Below are positions 1-8,342 of a stretch of DNA of 64,000 nucleotides, piece by piece. Both the position numbers and the translations under genes were made by a program. The stretch comes from JASDSY01 sp041441465 (GTDB lineage: Bacteria > Muiribacteriota > UBA9980), in assembly GCA_041441465.1 (NCBI GenBank), contig JASDSY010000031.1, positions 207,486 through 271,485 on the forward strand, in the 5' to 3' direction. Numbering within the stretch: position 1 is the stretch's first letter; every line of letters starts with the position of its first letter. The notes beneath the pieces were generated by a model, which saw only the letters and a program-made list of their open reading frames with translations, did no database searches and had not been told where the DNA came from.

Positions 1-625
1 CGCGAAACTTCCTTCGGACGGCACAGTGCCTTATCCTGTTCTCGTATTCGCTGCGATGCTGCCCTGGCAGTTTTTCGCTAACTCGCTTTCCGAGAGCAGC
101 AACAGCCTTATCAGTAACGCCAACCTAATATCGAAGGTTTATTTTCCGCGTTTTATCGTTCCGGCGAGTTCGGTAATTACCGGTCTTGTCGATTTTTTCA
201 TATCGTTTGCGATATTATTTTTCATAATGCTGTTTTACGGTTTTATGCCCGATTTTAAAATTCTTGCCGTTCCGATTTTTTCATTGCTGGCGTTTCTGGC
301 GGCCCTCGGGTCCGGCCTCTGGCTTTGCGCGCTTAATGTCGAATACCGCGACTTTCGGTATGTAGTGCCGTTTATAGTGCAATTCGGCCTTTATATTTCG
401 CCGGTAGGCTTTTCGAGCTCTATAATTCCCGAAAAATGGAAGCTTCTTTACTCTTTAAATCCGATGGTTGGCGTAATTGACGGGTTCCGCTGGGCGCTCC
501 TGCGCGGCGAGACGGCGATTTACTGGCCCGGCTTTACGGTATCGGTTGCGCTTTCACTCTTGATATTCATAACCGGCATATGGTATTTCAGAAAAACTGA
601 ACGCACGTTCGCCGACGTTATATAG
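1..625 (+). CDS. wzm: ABC-2 type polysaccharide export permease (5' truncated by window edge)
   Basis: Inner-membrane permease of the Wzm/TagG family, which with an ATPase (Wzt) exports undecaprenyl-linked polysaccharide. The frame is open from base 2, so the gene begins outside the window; the in-frame GTG at 26 is internal, because residues before it (PSDG then PYPVLVFAAMLPWQFF) belong to the family core. About 207 residues are visible, with hydrophobic segments and the family signature YISPVGFSSS followed by LNPMVGVIDGFRWALL near the C-terminus. No Wzt gene follows; a hairpin does, so the ATPase must lie upstream or elsewhere. GC-richer than the genes from 2 kb on. Confidence 0.9.
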   Translation, partial: AKLPSDGTVPYPVLVFAAMLPWQFFANSLSESSNSLISNANLISKVYFPRFIVPASSVITGLVDFFISFAILFFIMLFYGFMPDFKILAVPIFSLLAFLAALGSGLWLCALNVEYRDFRYVVPFIVQFGLYISPVGFSSSIIPEKWKLLYSLNPMVGVIDGFRWALLRGETAIYWPGFTVSVALSLLIFITGIWYFRKTERTFADVI

Positions 626-648
626 CTATAATTATTGATTTATTATCA

Positions 649-682
649 GGGGGAGGCGAAGGGATTATCCCTTCCCTCCCCC
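649..682. terminator. GC-rich hairpin between convergent genes
   Basis: A near-perfect 15-16 bp stem (GGGGGAGG...AAGGGA against TCCCTTCCCTCCCCC) with a very short loop lies between the permease stop at 625 and the convergent glycosyltransferase ending at 741. It lacks a good U-tract, so strength as an intrinsic terminator is uncertain, but its position suits bidirectional termination. Confidence 0.55.
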
Positions 683-740
683 TTGAAACCCTGCCAATCC
701 AGCTGTTTTTTTATTATCATTTTCGGCCTAAGGTGAAAAA

Positions 741-1853
741 TTAATTTAAGAGTTTTTCGAAAATATCCAGATATTTATGAGCGCATTCATTCCATTTAAA
801 ATATTTTGCCCGGATGCGGCCTTTTTCTATGAGTCTATTTCTGATTTCTTTATTTAATATTAATTTCTTTATTTTTTCTGCAATGTCAATATGATCGTAA
901 GGATTGCAATACATTACGGCTTCGCCGCACACTTCCGGCAGCGAAGCGGCAGTTGAACAGATAACAGGGCAATCCGAAGCCATAGCCTCAAGCGGCGGAA
1001 GGCCGAATCCTTCATAAAATGAAGGAAATACGAGCATATCAGCGTTTTTATATATATTAATCAATTCATCTTCGCTTACTTTTCCGGTGAACGTTATTTT
1101 GTCTTTTAAAAGCGGGTTATTTTCAAGTTCTACCTGGAGTTTCTCATCATTTATTATGAATCCTTCTTTTTTTCCGACAATTAAAAGCTTATAGCCGGCA
1201 ATTATTTCTGGTTCAACTGCCATAAATGCCCTGATAAGGCCGGTGATATTTTTGTGCGGCTTGACATTTCCGACGTATAATATGTATTTTTCGGGCAGCC
1301 GGGTCAGGGAGTTGTCGTTATTTATATTGCAATATTTTTCGAAATTAATTCCGTTATATATGGTTTTTATTTTTTTTTCATTAATTTTTGTGTATTTTAT
1401 TATTTCATTTTTGGAAAATTTTGATACCGTAATTACTTTATCAAAATTTCTGACGGCATGGTTAATTATTAATTTTGAATATATTTTTTGCGGCCAACTG
1501 AGGTCTTTCCAAAATGCAAGATGAAATACATCATGGATAGTGACTATTTTTTTTCTTGCGTTAACCGGAAGTATAGGAATGTTAAAATGCGGCATCCAGA
1601 AAATATCAGTATTTTTAGGTATTTTAAACGGTATTTCAATTTGCTCTTTTATAGAATACTGTCTTGACGAACAGTCAATTAAATTGACATTTTTAGCGCT
1701 AACCCATTCTAATTGTGATAATTCATTTTTATAGCAAAGCAGATTAAATGTAAAATCAGGCTTATTGCTTATTAAAATAGGAAGAATATTCTGGATGAAT
1801 GTGCCGATGCCAGAGTCGAATATTTTGCGTATATCTATTGTTATTGATGTCAT
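741..1853 (-). CDS. GT4-type glycosyltransferase
   Basis: Retaining GT-B glycosyltransferase of 370 residues, normal for family GT4. The N-terminal half has the glycine-rich start ([15 protein letters not shown]) and the [11 protein letters not shown] and VITVSKFSK segments. The C-terminal half has [10 protein letters not shown] and the nucleotide-sugar-binding EX7E motif in [18 protein letters not shown] at about residue 280. Presumably adds one sugar to the lipid-linked repeat at the cytoplasmic face. It is divergent from the block starting at 2023 and convergent with the permease gene, so transcribed alone. Donor and acceptor cannot be told from sequence. Confidence 0.9.
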   Translation of the reverse strand: MTSITIDIRKIFDSGIGTFIQNILPILISNKPDFTFNLLCYKNELSQLEWVSAKNVNLIDCSSRQYSIKEQIEIPFKIPKNTDIFWMPHFNIPILPVNARKKIVTIHDVFHLAFWKDLSWPQKIYSKLIINHAVRNFDKVITVSKFSKNEIIKYTKINEKKIKTIYNGINFEKYCNINNDNSLTRLPEKYILYVGNVKPHKNITGLIRAFMAVEPEIIAGYKLLIVGKKEGFIINDEKLQVELENNPLLKDKITFTGKVSEDELINIYKNADMLVFPSFYEGFGLPPLEAMASDCPVICSTAASLPEVCGEAVMYCNPYDHIDIAEKIKKLILNKEIRNRLIEKGRIRAKYFKWNECAHKYLDIFEKLLN

Positions 1854-1923
1854 GATAAATATTATCCGCCTGTTTCTTTATTTTGCCAATTAAATTTTAT
1901 TTTATTGCTTTTTAATGCTATAT

Positions 1924-1951
1924 TTGATATATTTTTATTACTTTGTATTAT
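1924..1951 (+). promoter_or_regulatory. Putative sigma70-like promoter for block 1
   Basis: TTGATA (1924-1929), 16 bp, TATTAT (1946-1951), about 70 bp before the first gene of polysaccharide block 1 at 2023. The surrounding DNA is very AT-rich, so chance matches are likely; position in the divergent intergenic gap supports it. Confidence 0.4.
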
Positions 1952-2022
1952 AAAATAAATATTTGCATTTTTAAATATATTTTTTTATTTATGGAGAATT
2001 TTATTTTAAGCAAGATAAAAAA

Positions 2023-2826
2023 ATGAATCCACTAAAACTTTCAATTATAACAGTTACATATAACTCAAAAAAATACGTTGAGCAGACAATAAAAAGCGTT
2101 ATTGACCAAAATTATGGTAATGTCGAATATATTATAATTGATGGAGTTTCGACTGACGGAACGCTTGATATTATAAAAAAGTATGAAAAAAATATTTCCA
2201 AGATAATATGCGAGCCTGACAACGGCATATCTGATGCTTTAAATAAAGGAATAAAAAATGCCTGCGGCGACATAATAGGTATTATCCATTCAGATGATTG
2301 GTATGAACCGAAGATTTTCAATGACGTAATTGAGATATTTAAAAATACAAATGCCGATGTTGTTTGCGGTAAAGTGCTTTACTGGCTCGATGAAAAACCA
2401 TATTATATTTTTAATTCGACGCCGGAAAATCTTGAGTATGATATGACAGTGAATCATCCTTCAGTTTTTGTAAAAAAATCTGTATATGACAGATTAGGCG
2501 GATTTTTTGGAAAATATAAATATGCCATGGATTATGACTTGATACTGCGTTTTAAATTGAACGGCTGTAAATTTGTGTCAATTGATAAAATACTTGCTAA
2601 TATGCGTTTAAATGGCATTTCTGATAAGAATTGGTTTAAAACTATTTTTGAAAATTATACAATAAAGACTAAAAATGGCATTTCTTCTTATAAAGCATTT
2701 ACTTATATGGTTTTTCAGACTATCAGAATGTGTACTTCAAGATTGCTTGAAAAGGTTGGTTTAAAATTTATAGTTTCGTTTTATAGAAAATATTTTTCTG
2801 TATTAAAAAAAGAAAAATTTAAATAA
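2023..2826 (+). CDS. GT2-type glycosyltransferase
   Basis: Inverting GT-A glycosyltransferase of 267 residues. The N-terminal region shows the GT2 pattern SIITVTYNS, then VEYIIIDGVSTDGT, and the metal-binding acidic motif IHSDDWYEP near residue 90; NHPSVFVKKSVYDRLGGF and MDYDLILRF are the usual acceptor-side motifs. First gene of a plus-strand run reaching 19.1 kb. Likely transfers one sugar of the repeat unit; the specific linkage is unknown. Confidence 0.9.
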   Translation: MNPLKLSIITVTYNSKKYVEQTIKSVIDQNYGNVEYIIIDGVSTDGTLDIIKKYEKNISKIICEPDNGISDALNKGIKNACGDIIGIIHSDDWYEPKIFNDVIEIFKNTNADVVCGKVLYWLDEKPYYIFNSTPENLEYDMTVNHPSVFVKKSVYDRLGGFFGKYKYAMDYDLILRFKLNGCKFVSIDKILANMRLNGISDKNWFKTIFENYTIKTKNGISSYKAFTYMVFQTIRMCTSRLLEKVGLKFIVSFYRKYFSVLKKEKFK

Positions 2827-2851
2827 ATTATTATGAAGTTAAGGTGTTAAA

Positions 2852-3631
2852 ATGAAAGCAGTTATATTAGCCGGTGGATTTGGAACAAGACTTGGAGAAG
2901 AAACTGATTTAAAGCCAAAACCAATGATTGAGATTGGCGGTAAGCCTATATTATGGCATATAATGAAAATATATTCTTCATATGGAATCAACGAATTTGT
3001 AATTCTTTTAGGCTATAAAGGATATCTTATAAAAGAATATTTTGCTAATTATTTTTTACATCAAAGTAATGTAACATTTGATTTAACCAATAATGAAAAA
3101 ATTATACATTCCAATACTTCTGAGCCATGGAAAGTTACTTTAATTGATACAGGTTTAAATACTATGACTGGAAGTAGAATAAAAAAAGCTCAAAAATATA
3201 TAGGTAATGAACCATTTATGATGACATATGGTGATGGTGTTTCAGATGTTAATATAAATCAATTATTAAATTTCCATCTTAGTCATAAAAAGATTATGTC
3301 AATGACTTCTGTACAACCAGAAGGAAGATTTGGTGTTCTTAATATAGAAGATAATAATAGAGTATTAAGTTTTTTTGAAAAACCTGCAGGAGATGGTTCC
3401 TGGATAAATGGCGGTTTTTTTGTATGTAACCCTGAAGTATTTAATTATATAAATGAAAACGATGAAAGCGTTATTTTTGAAAGGCAGCCTTTAGAGCAAC
3501 TTGCGGCTAATGGAGAACTTTACACATATAAACATACAGGATTCTGGCAATGTATGGATACTTTAAGGGATAAACAAAAACTTGAAGGATTATGGAATTC
3601 CGGCAAAGCGCCATGGAAATTATGGGAATAA
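2852..3631 (+). CDS. rfbF: Glucose-1-phosphate cytidylyltransferase
   Basis: Makes CDP-glucose from CTP and glucose 1-phosphate, the first step to CDP-3,6-dideoxyhexoses and related branched sugars. 259 residues, the usual length. The nucleotidyltransferase signature LAGGFGTRLGEET is at residues 6-18, followed by KPKPMIEIGGKPILWHIM; MMTYGDGVSDVNI supplies the metal-binding aspartate and FWQCMDTLRDK is the RfbF C-terminal signature. It is 25 bp upstream of rfbG, so the two should be cotranscribed and act in sequence in the cytoplasm. Confidence 0.96.
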   Translation: MKAVILAGGFGTRLGEETDLKPKPMIEIGGKPILWHIMKIYSSYGINEFVILLGYKGYLIKEYFANYFLHQSNVTFDLTNNEKIIHSNTSEPWKVTLIDTGLNTMTGSRIKKAQKYIGNEPFMMTYGDGVSDVNINQLLNFHLSHKKIMSMTSVQPEGRFGVLNIEDNNRVLSFFEKPAGDGSWINGGFFVCNPEVFNYINENDESVIFERQPLEQLAANGELYTYKHTGFWQCMDTLRDKQKLEGLWNSGKAPWKLWE

Positions 3632-3656
3632 AATTACAAGTTAAAAATAATAAAAA

Positions 3657-4742
3657 TTGGTGATTAATTTGATAAATAAGGATTTTTGGAAAGGTAAAAA
3701 AGTTTTTTTAACCGGTCACACAGGATTTAAAGGAACATGGCTCAGTATATGGCTTAATAGTCTTAATGCAAATGTTAGAGGATATGCTTTAACACCTCCT
3801 ACCAGTCCTAGCTTATTTGAGATGAGTAAAATTGATAATAATGTCGATTCTGTAATTGGCGATGTAAGAAATATTAATTCATTGAAAAAAGCAATTTCTG
3901 ATTTTCAACCTGAAATTGTAATTCATATGGCTGCGCAGCCTTTAGTTCGTAAATCATACAAAAATCCTGTTGAAACTTATGAAATAAACGTAATGGGAAC
4001 TGTTAACCTTCTCGAATCCTGTCGAAATATAAATTCAATAAGAGCAATTGTTAATGTTACTACTGATAAATGTTATGAAAATAAAGAATGGTATTGGGGA
4101 TATCGTGAAAATGAACCAATGGGCGGTTACGATCCTTATTCTAACAGCAAATCATGTTCTGAATTAATTACGTCTTCTTATAGAAATTCCTTTTTTAATG
4201 TGAAAGATTATGAAAAACATCAGGTTGGATTAGCATCAGTCCGTGCCGGTAATGTGATAGGCGGCGGAGATTGGGCTGCAGATAGACTTATTCCTGATTG
4301 TTTAAAATCCCTTTTAAAAGGTGAAAAAATAGTGATAAGAAATCCTTATGCAATAAGGCCATGGCAACATGTTCTTGAGCCTTTATGCGGTTATTTGACG
4401 CTTACCAAAAAATTGTATGAAGATGGTTCAAAATATGGTGAAGGCTGGAATTTTGGTCCTGATGACAGTGATGCGAAACAGGTTGAGTGGATAGTAAAAA
4501 AAATATGTCAGAAGTGGGGAAATAACGCGGGATATATAATAGATAAAGGGCCGCATCCACATGAGGCTAGTTATTTAAAACTTGATTGCTCGAAAGCTAA
4601 GGCTAGATTGAATTGGATACCGCGCTGGAACCTTGAGACTGCGCTTGAAAAAATTATAGAATGGACATATGCTTATAAAGAAAATAAAAATATATTTGAA
4701 GTGTGTGTTAAGCAAATTCAGGAATATGAAAATGTAAAATGA
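3657..4742 (+). CDS. rfbG: CDP-glucose 4,6-dehydratase
   Basis: Extended SDR enzyme that converts CDP-glucose to CDP-4-keto-6-deoxyglucose using bound NAD. 361 residues, typical for RfbG. The cofactor motif TGHTGFKGTWLS is near residue 20, the catalytic Tyr-x-x-x-Lys is in DPYSNSKSCSE, and RAGNVIGGGDWAADRLIPD plus IRPWQHVLEPL are family signatures. Lies between the CDP-glucose synthase and the toxin-RfbH fusion that would use its product. Confidence 0.96.
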   Translation: MVINLINKDFWKGKKVFLTGHTGFKGTWLSIWLNSLNANVRGYALTPPTSPSLFEMSKIDNNVDSVIGDVRNINSLKKAISDFQPEIVIHMAAQPLVRKSYKNPVETYEINVMGTVNLLESCRNINSIRAIVNVTTDKCYENKEWYWGYRENEPMGGYDPYSNSKSCSELITSSYRNSFFNVKDYEKHQVGLASVRAGNVIGGGDWAADRLIPDCLKSLLKGEKIVIRNPYAIRPWQHVLEPLCGYLTLTKKLYEDGSKYGEGWNFGPDDSDAKQVEWIVKKICQKWGNNAGYIIDKGPHPHEASYLKLDCSKAKARLNWIPRWNLETALEKIIEWTYAYKENKNIFEVCVKQIQEYENVK

Positions 4743-4763
4743 TGGAGATTTGGGAGTATTTTT

Positions 4764-4991
4764 ATGTATAGAGCTGTTAAGGGAATTTATGAAAATGGTC
4801 AGATAAAATTAATGGAAGATATTGGAGTAAAAAAAGCTAACGTGGTTGTTTTGGTAATTGATGATAATAAAGATTTATCTTTTTTTGATTGGGACCCTTT
4901 GGCTGAAAATGAAAAGTCGGCATTTTCTAAATTGACAGCTAATTCAATAAAAGAATGGCAAAATGCAGAGGAAGATAACATATGGAAATAA
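4764..4991 (+). CDS. Antitoxin-like small protein (DUF104/AF2212-like)
   Basis: 75-residue protein. The N-terminal half (YRAVKGIYENGQIKL, then VVVLVIDD) has the short beta-strand pattern of AF2212-like/DUF104 and related antitoxins. The C-terminal tail is acidic (EWQNAEEDNIWK), like the toxin-contacting tails of antitoxins paired with PemK/MazF toxins. Its last 10 bases overlap the next gene, whose N-terminus is PemK/MazF-like, which is the normal antitoxin-toxin arrangement with translational coupling. It is embedded in the rfbF-rfbG-rfbH order. Family assignment is by pattern only. Confidence 0.65.
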   Translation: MYRAVKGIYENGQIKLMEDIGVKKANVVVLVIDDNKDLSFFDWDPLAENEKSAFSKLTANSIKEWQNAEEDNIWK

Positions 4992-6595
4992 AAATTGGCA
5001 GTGTTATGCTGGCAAGAGTTGAGTTATCTGAAGTAAAAAATCGCCCGGTTTTAGTTATTAAAAATATAAAATTTGATGATTATTTATGTATTCCTTTAAC
5101 CAGCAGGAATATTGATGATCTTAAAGAAAATGAAATATTGGTAAATAACGATAATTTTGAATCAGGTTCGATTCCGGCAGTTTCGAAATTATTGATTAAT
5201 AAACCTTATGTTATTTCAAAAGAAATATTTGTAAAAAGTTATGGTGACTTAAAAAAAGATTTTTTGGAAAATATTTTAAAGAAAATAGTATTTGACGCTT
5301 CAATTGCACATTACGAATTAAAACATAAAAAAAATAATGATGATTTTGAAGAAGGTGACAGGATACCTTACGGCGGACGCATATTTAACGAGAAAGAAAT
5401 TGTAAATCTTGTTGATTCATCGCTTGATTTCTGGCTTACAACAGGAAAATATGCTGAAAAATTTGAGAATGATTTCGCAAAATTTTTAAATGTGAAACAT
5501 TGTTCATTGGTGAATTCAGGTTCATCTGCTAACCTTATAGCTTTTATGGCGTTAACTTCTCATAAACTTGGCGATAAACGTATAAAAAAAGGCAACGAGG
5601 TAATAACGGTCGCCGCCGGGTTTCCTACTACCGTGGCACCTATAATCCAATATGGTGCGGTTCCTGTTTTTGTTGATGTAACAATACCTCAGTATAACAT
5701 TGATTGTTCGATGTTAAAAAAAGCCTTATCGCCAAAAACTAAAGCCGTTATGATTGCGCATACTCTTGGTAATCCATTTGATATTAGCGCGGTTAAAGAT
5801 TTTTGCTACGAAAATGGATTATGGCTTATTGAGGATAATTGTGATGCTTTAGGTTCAAAGTATTGTTATAAAGGTGAATGGAAATATACCGGAACAATTG
5901 GTCACATTGGTACATCGAGCTTTTATCCGCCGCATCACATGACAATGGGTGAAGGCGGCGCTGTATATACAAACGATTTAACGCTTAAACGAATAATTGA
6001 ATCACTTCGTGATTGGGGCCGTGACTGCTGGTGTCCATCAGGTAAAGACGATACATGTAAGAATAGATTTAACAGACAATTTGGTGAGTTACCTTTCGGG
6101 TATGACCATAAATATGTATATTCGCATTTAGGATATAACTTGAAAGTAACTGATATGCAGGCGGCAGTAGGTTGCGCGCAGCTTGAAAAATTGCCTGAAT
6201 TTATAAAATTAAGGCGGCATAATTGGCAAATTCTTCGTGATGAGTTAGATTGCCTTAAAGATAAGATAATATTACCGGAACCATGTTTAAATTCTGAGCC
6301 AAGCTGGTTTGGTTTTTTAATAACGTTAAAAGAAAATTCAGGCATATCAAGAGAAAAAATTGTTAATCATCTTGAATCAAATAGAATTCAAACCCGTATG
6401 TTATTTGCTGGAAATTTATTGAAACACCCATGTTTTGATGAATACAGAAATAACAATTCGACATATAGGGTTGTTGGTGAACTAAAAAATACGGATATGA
6501 TTATGAATAATACCTTCTGGATTGGCGTTTATCCTGGAATGGATGACGAAAAAAATAAATTTATGATTAATGCTATAAAAAGAATTCTGGAGTAA
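4982..6595 (+). CDS. rfbH: PemK/MazF-like domain fused to CDP-6-deoxy-4-hexulose 3-dehydrase (RfbH)
   Basis: 537 residues in one open frame; ordinary RfbH is about 435. Residues 1-105 look like a PemK/MazF toxin: IGSVMLARVEL, KNRPVLVIKN (Arg21-Pro22), CIPLTSRN, then SIPAVSKLLINK and YGDLKKDFLENILKKI. From about 125 (DRIPYGGRIFNEKEIVNLVD) it is a full RfbH, the PMP/[2Fe-2S] enzyme that removes the C3 hydroxyl of CDP-4-keto-6-deoxyglucose. HHMTMGEGG has His where aminotransferases carry the PLP lysine, and RDCWC plus a following Cys match the cluster ligands. No alternative start lies between the domains. AGAGGAAG at 4967-4974 is a good SD for ATG 4982. Whether the toxin part is active is unknown. 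Confidence 0.9.
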   Translation: MEIKIGSVMLARVELSEVKNRPVLVIKNIKFDDYLCIPLTSRNIDDLKENEILVNNDNFESGSIPAVSKLLINKPYVISKEIFVKSYGDLKKDFLENILKKIVFDASIAHYELKHKKNNDDFEEGDRIPYGGRIFNEKEIVNLVDSSLDFWLTTGKYAEKFENDFAKFLNVKHCSLVNSGSSANLIAFMALTSHKLGDKRIKKGNEVITVAAGFPTTVAPIIQYGAVPVFVDVTIPQYNIDCSMLKKALSPKTKAVMIAHTLGNPFDISAVKDFCYENGLWLIEDNCDALGSKYCYKGEWKYTGTIGHIGTSSFYPPHHMTMGEGGAVYTNDLTLKRIIESLRDWGRDCWCPSGKDDTCKNRFNRQFGELPFGYDHKYVYSHLGYNLKVTDMQAAVGCAQLEKLPEFIKLRRHNWQILRDELDCLKDKIILPEPCLNSEPSWFGFLITLKENSGISREKIVNHLESNRIQTRMLFAGNLLKHPCFDEYRNNNSTYRVVGELKNTDMIMNNTFWIGVYPGMDDEKNKFMINAIKRILE

Positions 6596-6598
6596 ATT

Positions 6599-7399
6599 AT
6601 GTTAGATGACTGCTTTAAAATAACAAATTCAATAAGAAAGTCAATAGTAAAAATGACACACTATTCCAGATCGTCTCATATAGGATCATGCCTCTCTATT
6701 GTTGATATTCTTTATGTTTTATATTTTAAGATATTAAAAATAAAACCCGAAAGTCCAAAATGGAATGAAAGAGATAAATTCATATTAAGCAAGGCCCATG
6801 GCAGCGCAGCATTATATTCAACATTAGCCGAAAGAGGTTTTTTTTCAAAAGAATTATTGGATAAGTTCTATATAGATGGCGGTATTTTGCCTGGTCATCT
6901 TGATATAAAAGCAGTTCCAGGAATTGAAATATCAGGTGGTTCTTTGGGACATGGTCTATCAATAGGTGTAGGAATGGCAATAAGTAATAAAAAAGATAAC
7001 AATCCAGGTCAAATTTATGTTTTGATTGGTGATGGTGAATGCGAAGAAGGTTCAATATGGGAAGCTGGAATGTTGGCATCAACTTTAAAGTTAAACAATT
7101 TAACTCTTATAATAGATTTTAATAAATTACAAGGATTTGGTAGAACTAATGAAATAATTAATCAAGATAATTTATGTCAACGTTGGAATTCATTGGATTG
7201 GAATAGTTATGAAATAAATGGCAATGACATTACAGAAATTGAAAAAACCCTAAATATTTCAAGTAATATGCCCAAGGCAATTATAGCTCATACTATTAAA
7301 GGTAAAGGAATATCTTTTATGGAAAATAAACTTGAATGGCATTATAAATCACCTAATGATGAACAATTAATTTTAGCATTAAAAGAGCTTGGTGAGTAA
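6599..7399 (+). CDS. Transketolase-like protein, N-terminal (ThDP-binding) subunit
   Basis: 266-residue N-terminal half of a split transketolase. It shows SHIGSCLSIVDILYVLYF, SKAHGSAALYSTLAERGFF, the GISGGSLGHGLSIGVGMA-like segment, and the ThDP/metal motif GDGECEEGSIWEA followed by NLTLIIDFNKLQGFG. It must pair with the next gene for activity. It follows RfbH by 3 bp, inside the CDP-sugar genes rather than a pentose-phosphate context, so a role in moving a two-carbon unit onto a CDP-keto-sugar is an attractive inference. Confidence 0.9.
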   Translation: MLDDCFKITNSIRKSIVKMTHYSRSSHIGSCLSIVDILYVLYFKILKIKPESPKWNERDKFILSKAHGSAALYSTLAERGFFSKELLDKFYIDGGILPGHLDIKAVPGIEISGGSLGHGLSIGVGMAISNKKDNNPGQIYVLIGDGECEEGSIWEAGMLASTLKLNNLTLIIDFNKLQGFGRTNEIINQDNLCQRWNSLDWNSYEINGNDITEIEKTLNISSNMPKAIIAHTIKGKGISFMENKLEWHYKSPNDEQLILALKELGE

Positions 7400-8336
7400 A
7401 GTGAGAAACACGTTTATTAATTGTCTTATAGAATTAGCTGAAAAAGATGAACGAATTTTTTTAGTTACTGCAGATCTCGGTTTTTCAGTTGTAGAGAAAT
7501 ATTCAGAAAAATTTCCAGATAGATTTTTAAATGTTGGGATTGCGGAACAAAACGCGGCAGGTGTTTCTGCGGGATTAGCACTTTCAGGCAAAATAGTTTA
7601 CTATTATAGTATTATTCCTTTTGTTACCATGCGATGTTTTGAGCAAGTAAGAAATGATATAGCATATATGAATGTGAATGTGAGATTGATTGGTGTTGGT
7701 GCAGGATATTCTTATGGACCGGCCGGTAATTCACATCATGCTATGGAAGATATTGCAATTATGCGTGCAATACCTGGTATGACAGTATGTTGTCCAGGTG
7801 ATATATATGAATTACGGGAATTATTAATCCAAAGTGTAAATCATAATGGTCCAATGTATATCCGTCTTGGAAAAGGCGGCGAACCGCAAATATATGATTC
7901 GGAAGTAAGTTCTGTTAATATAGGAAAAATTTCTATATTAAATGATGGCGATAATATGGTGTTGATCACGATAAGCAATATGTTGCCGGTATGCAAAAAA
8001 ATTATTGATGAATATTCACAAGTTGGAATTAAGATTGCCTTAATTTCAGTTCATACGATTAAACCAATTGATCTTGAATTAAAAAACATATTAAAAAAAT
8101 ATAAGTTTATATTTACTATTGAAGAACATAACATAATAGGTGGGCTTGGAAGTGCCATTGCTGAAATAATTGCTGAAAATTTTGATGAGCATCCAGTAGT
8201 TTTCAGAAGAATTGGCATAAAAGACTTTTATACTCATGATGTAGGCGGACAGGAGTATTTAAGAAAACTTGCTGGTATTGATATGTTATCCATAAAGAGT
8301 TTTATTAATAATTTTATAGAGAAAAGTATGAAGTGA
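7389..8336 (+). CDS. Transketolase-like protein, C-terminal (pyrimidine-binding) subunit
   Basis: 315-residue second half of the split transketolase, with the pyrimidine-binding domain (LVTADLG..., FLNVGIAEQNAAGVSAGLALSGK, with the catalytic Glu in GIAEQNA) and the C-terminal domain (TIEEHNIIGGLGSAIAEIIAE). The frame opens with TTG at 7389, overlapping the upstream gene; in-frame GTG codons at 7392 and 7401 are equally possible starts. Overlap implies coupled synthesis in equal amounts with the N-terminal subunit. Confidence 0.9.
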   Translation: MVSKVRNTFINCLIELAEKDERIFLVTADLGFSVVEKYSEKFPDRFLNVGIAEQNAAGVSAGLALSGKIVYYYSIIPFVTMRCFEQVRNDIAYMNVNVRLIGVGAGYSYGPAGNSHHAMEDIAIMRAIPGMTVCCPGDIYELRELLIQSVNHNGPMYIRLGKGGEPQIYDSEVSSVNIGKISILNDGDNMVLITISNMLPVCKKIIDEYSQVGIKIALISVHTIKPIDLELKNILKKYKFIFTIEEHNIIGGLGSAIAEIIAENFDEHPVVFRRIGIKDFYTHDVGGQEYLRKLAGIDMLSIKSFINNFIEKSMK

Positions 8337-8342
8337 TATATT

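Noticed and set aside
5935..6345. 136-codon minus-strand frame inside rfbH
   Set aside because: Antisense to conserved RfbH sequence; no supporting signals.
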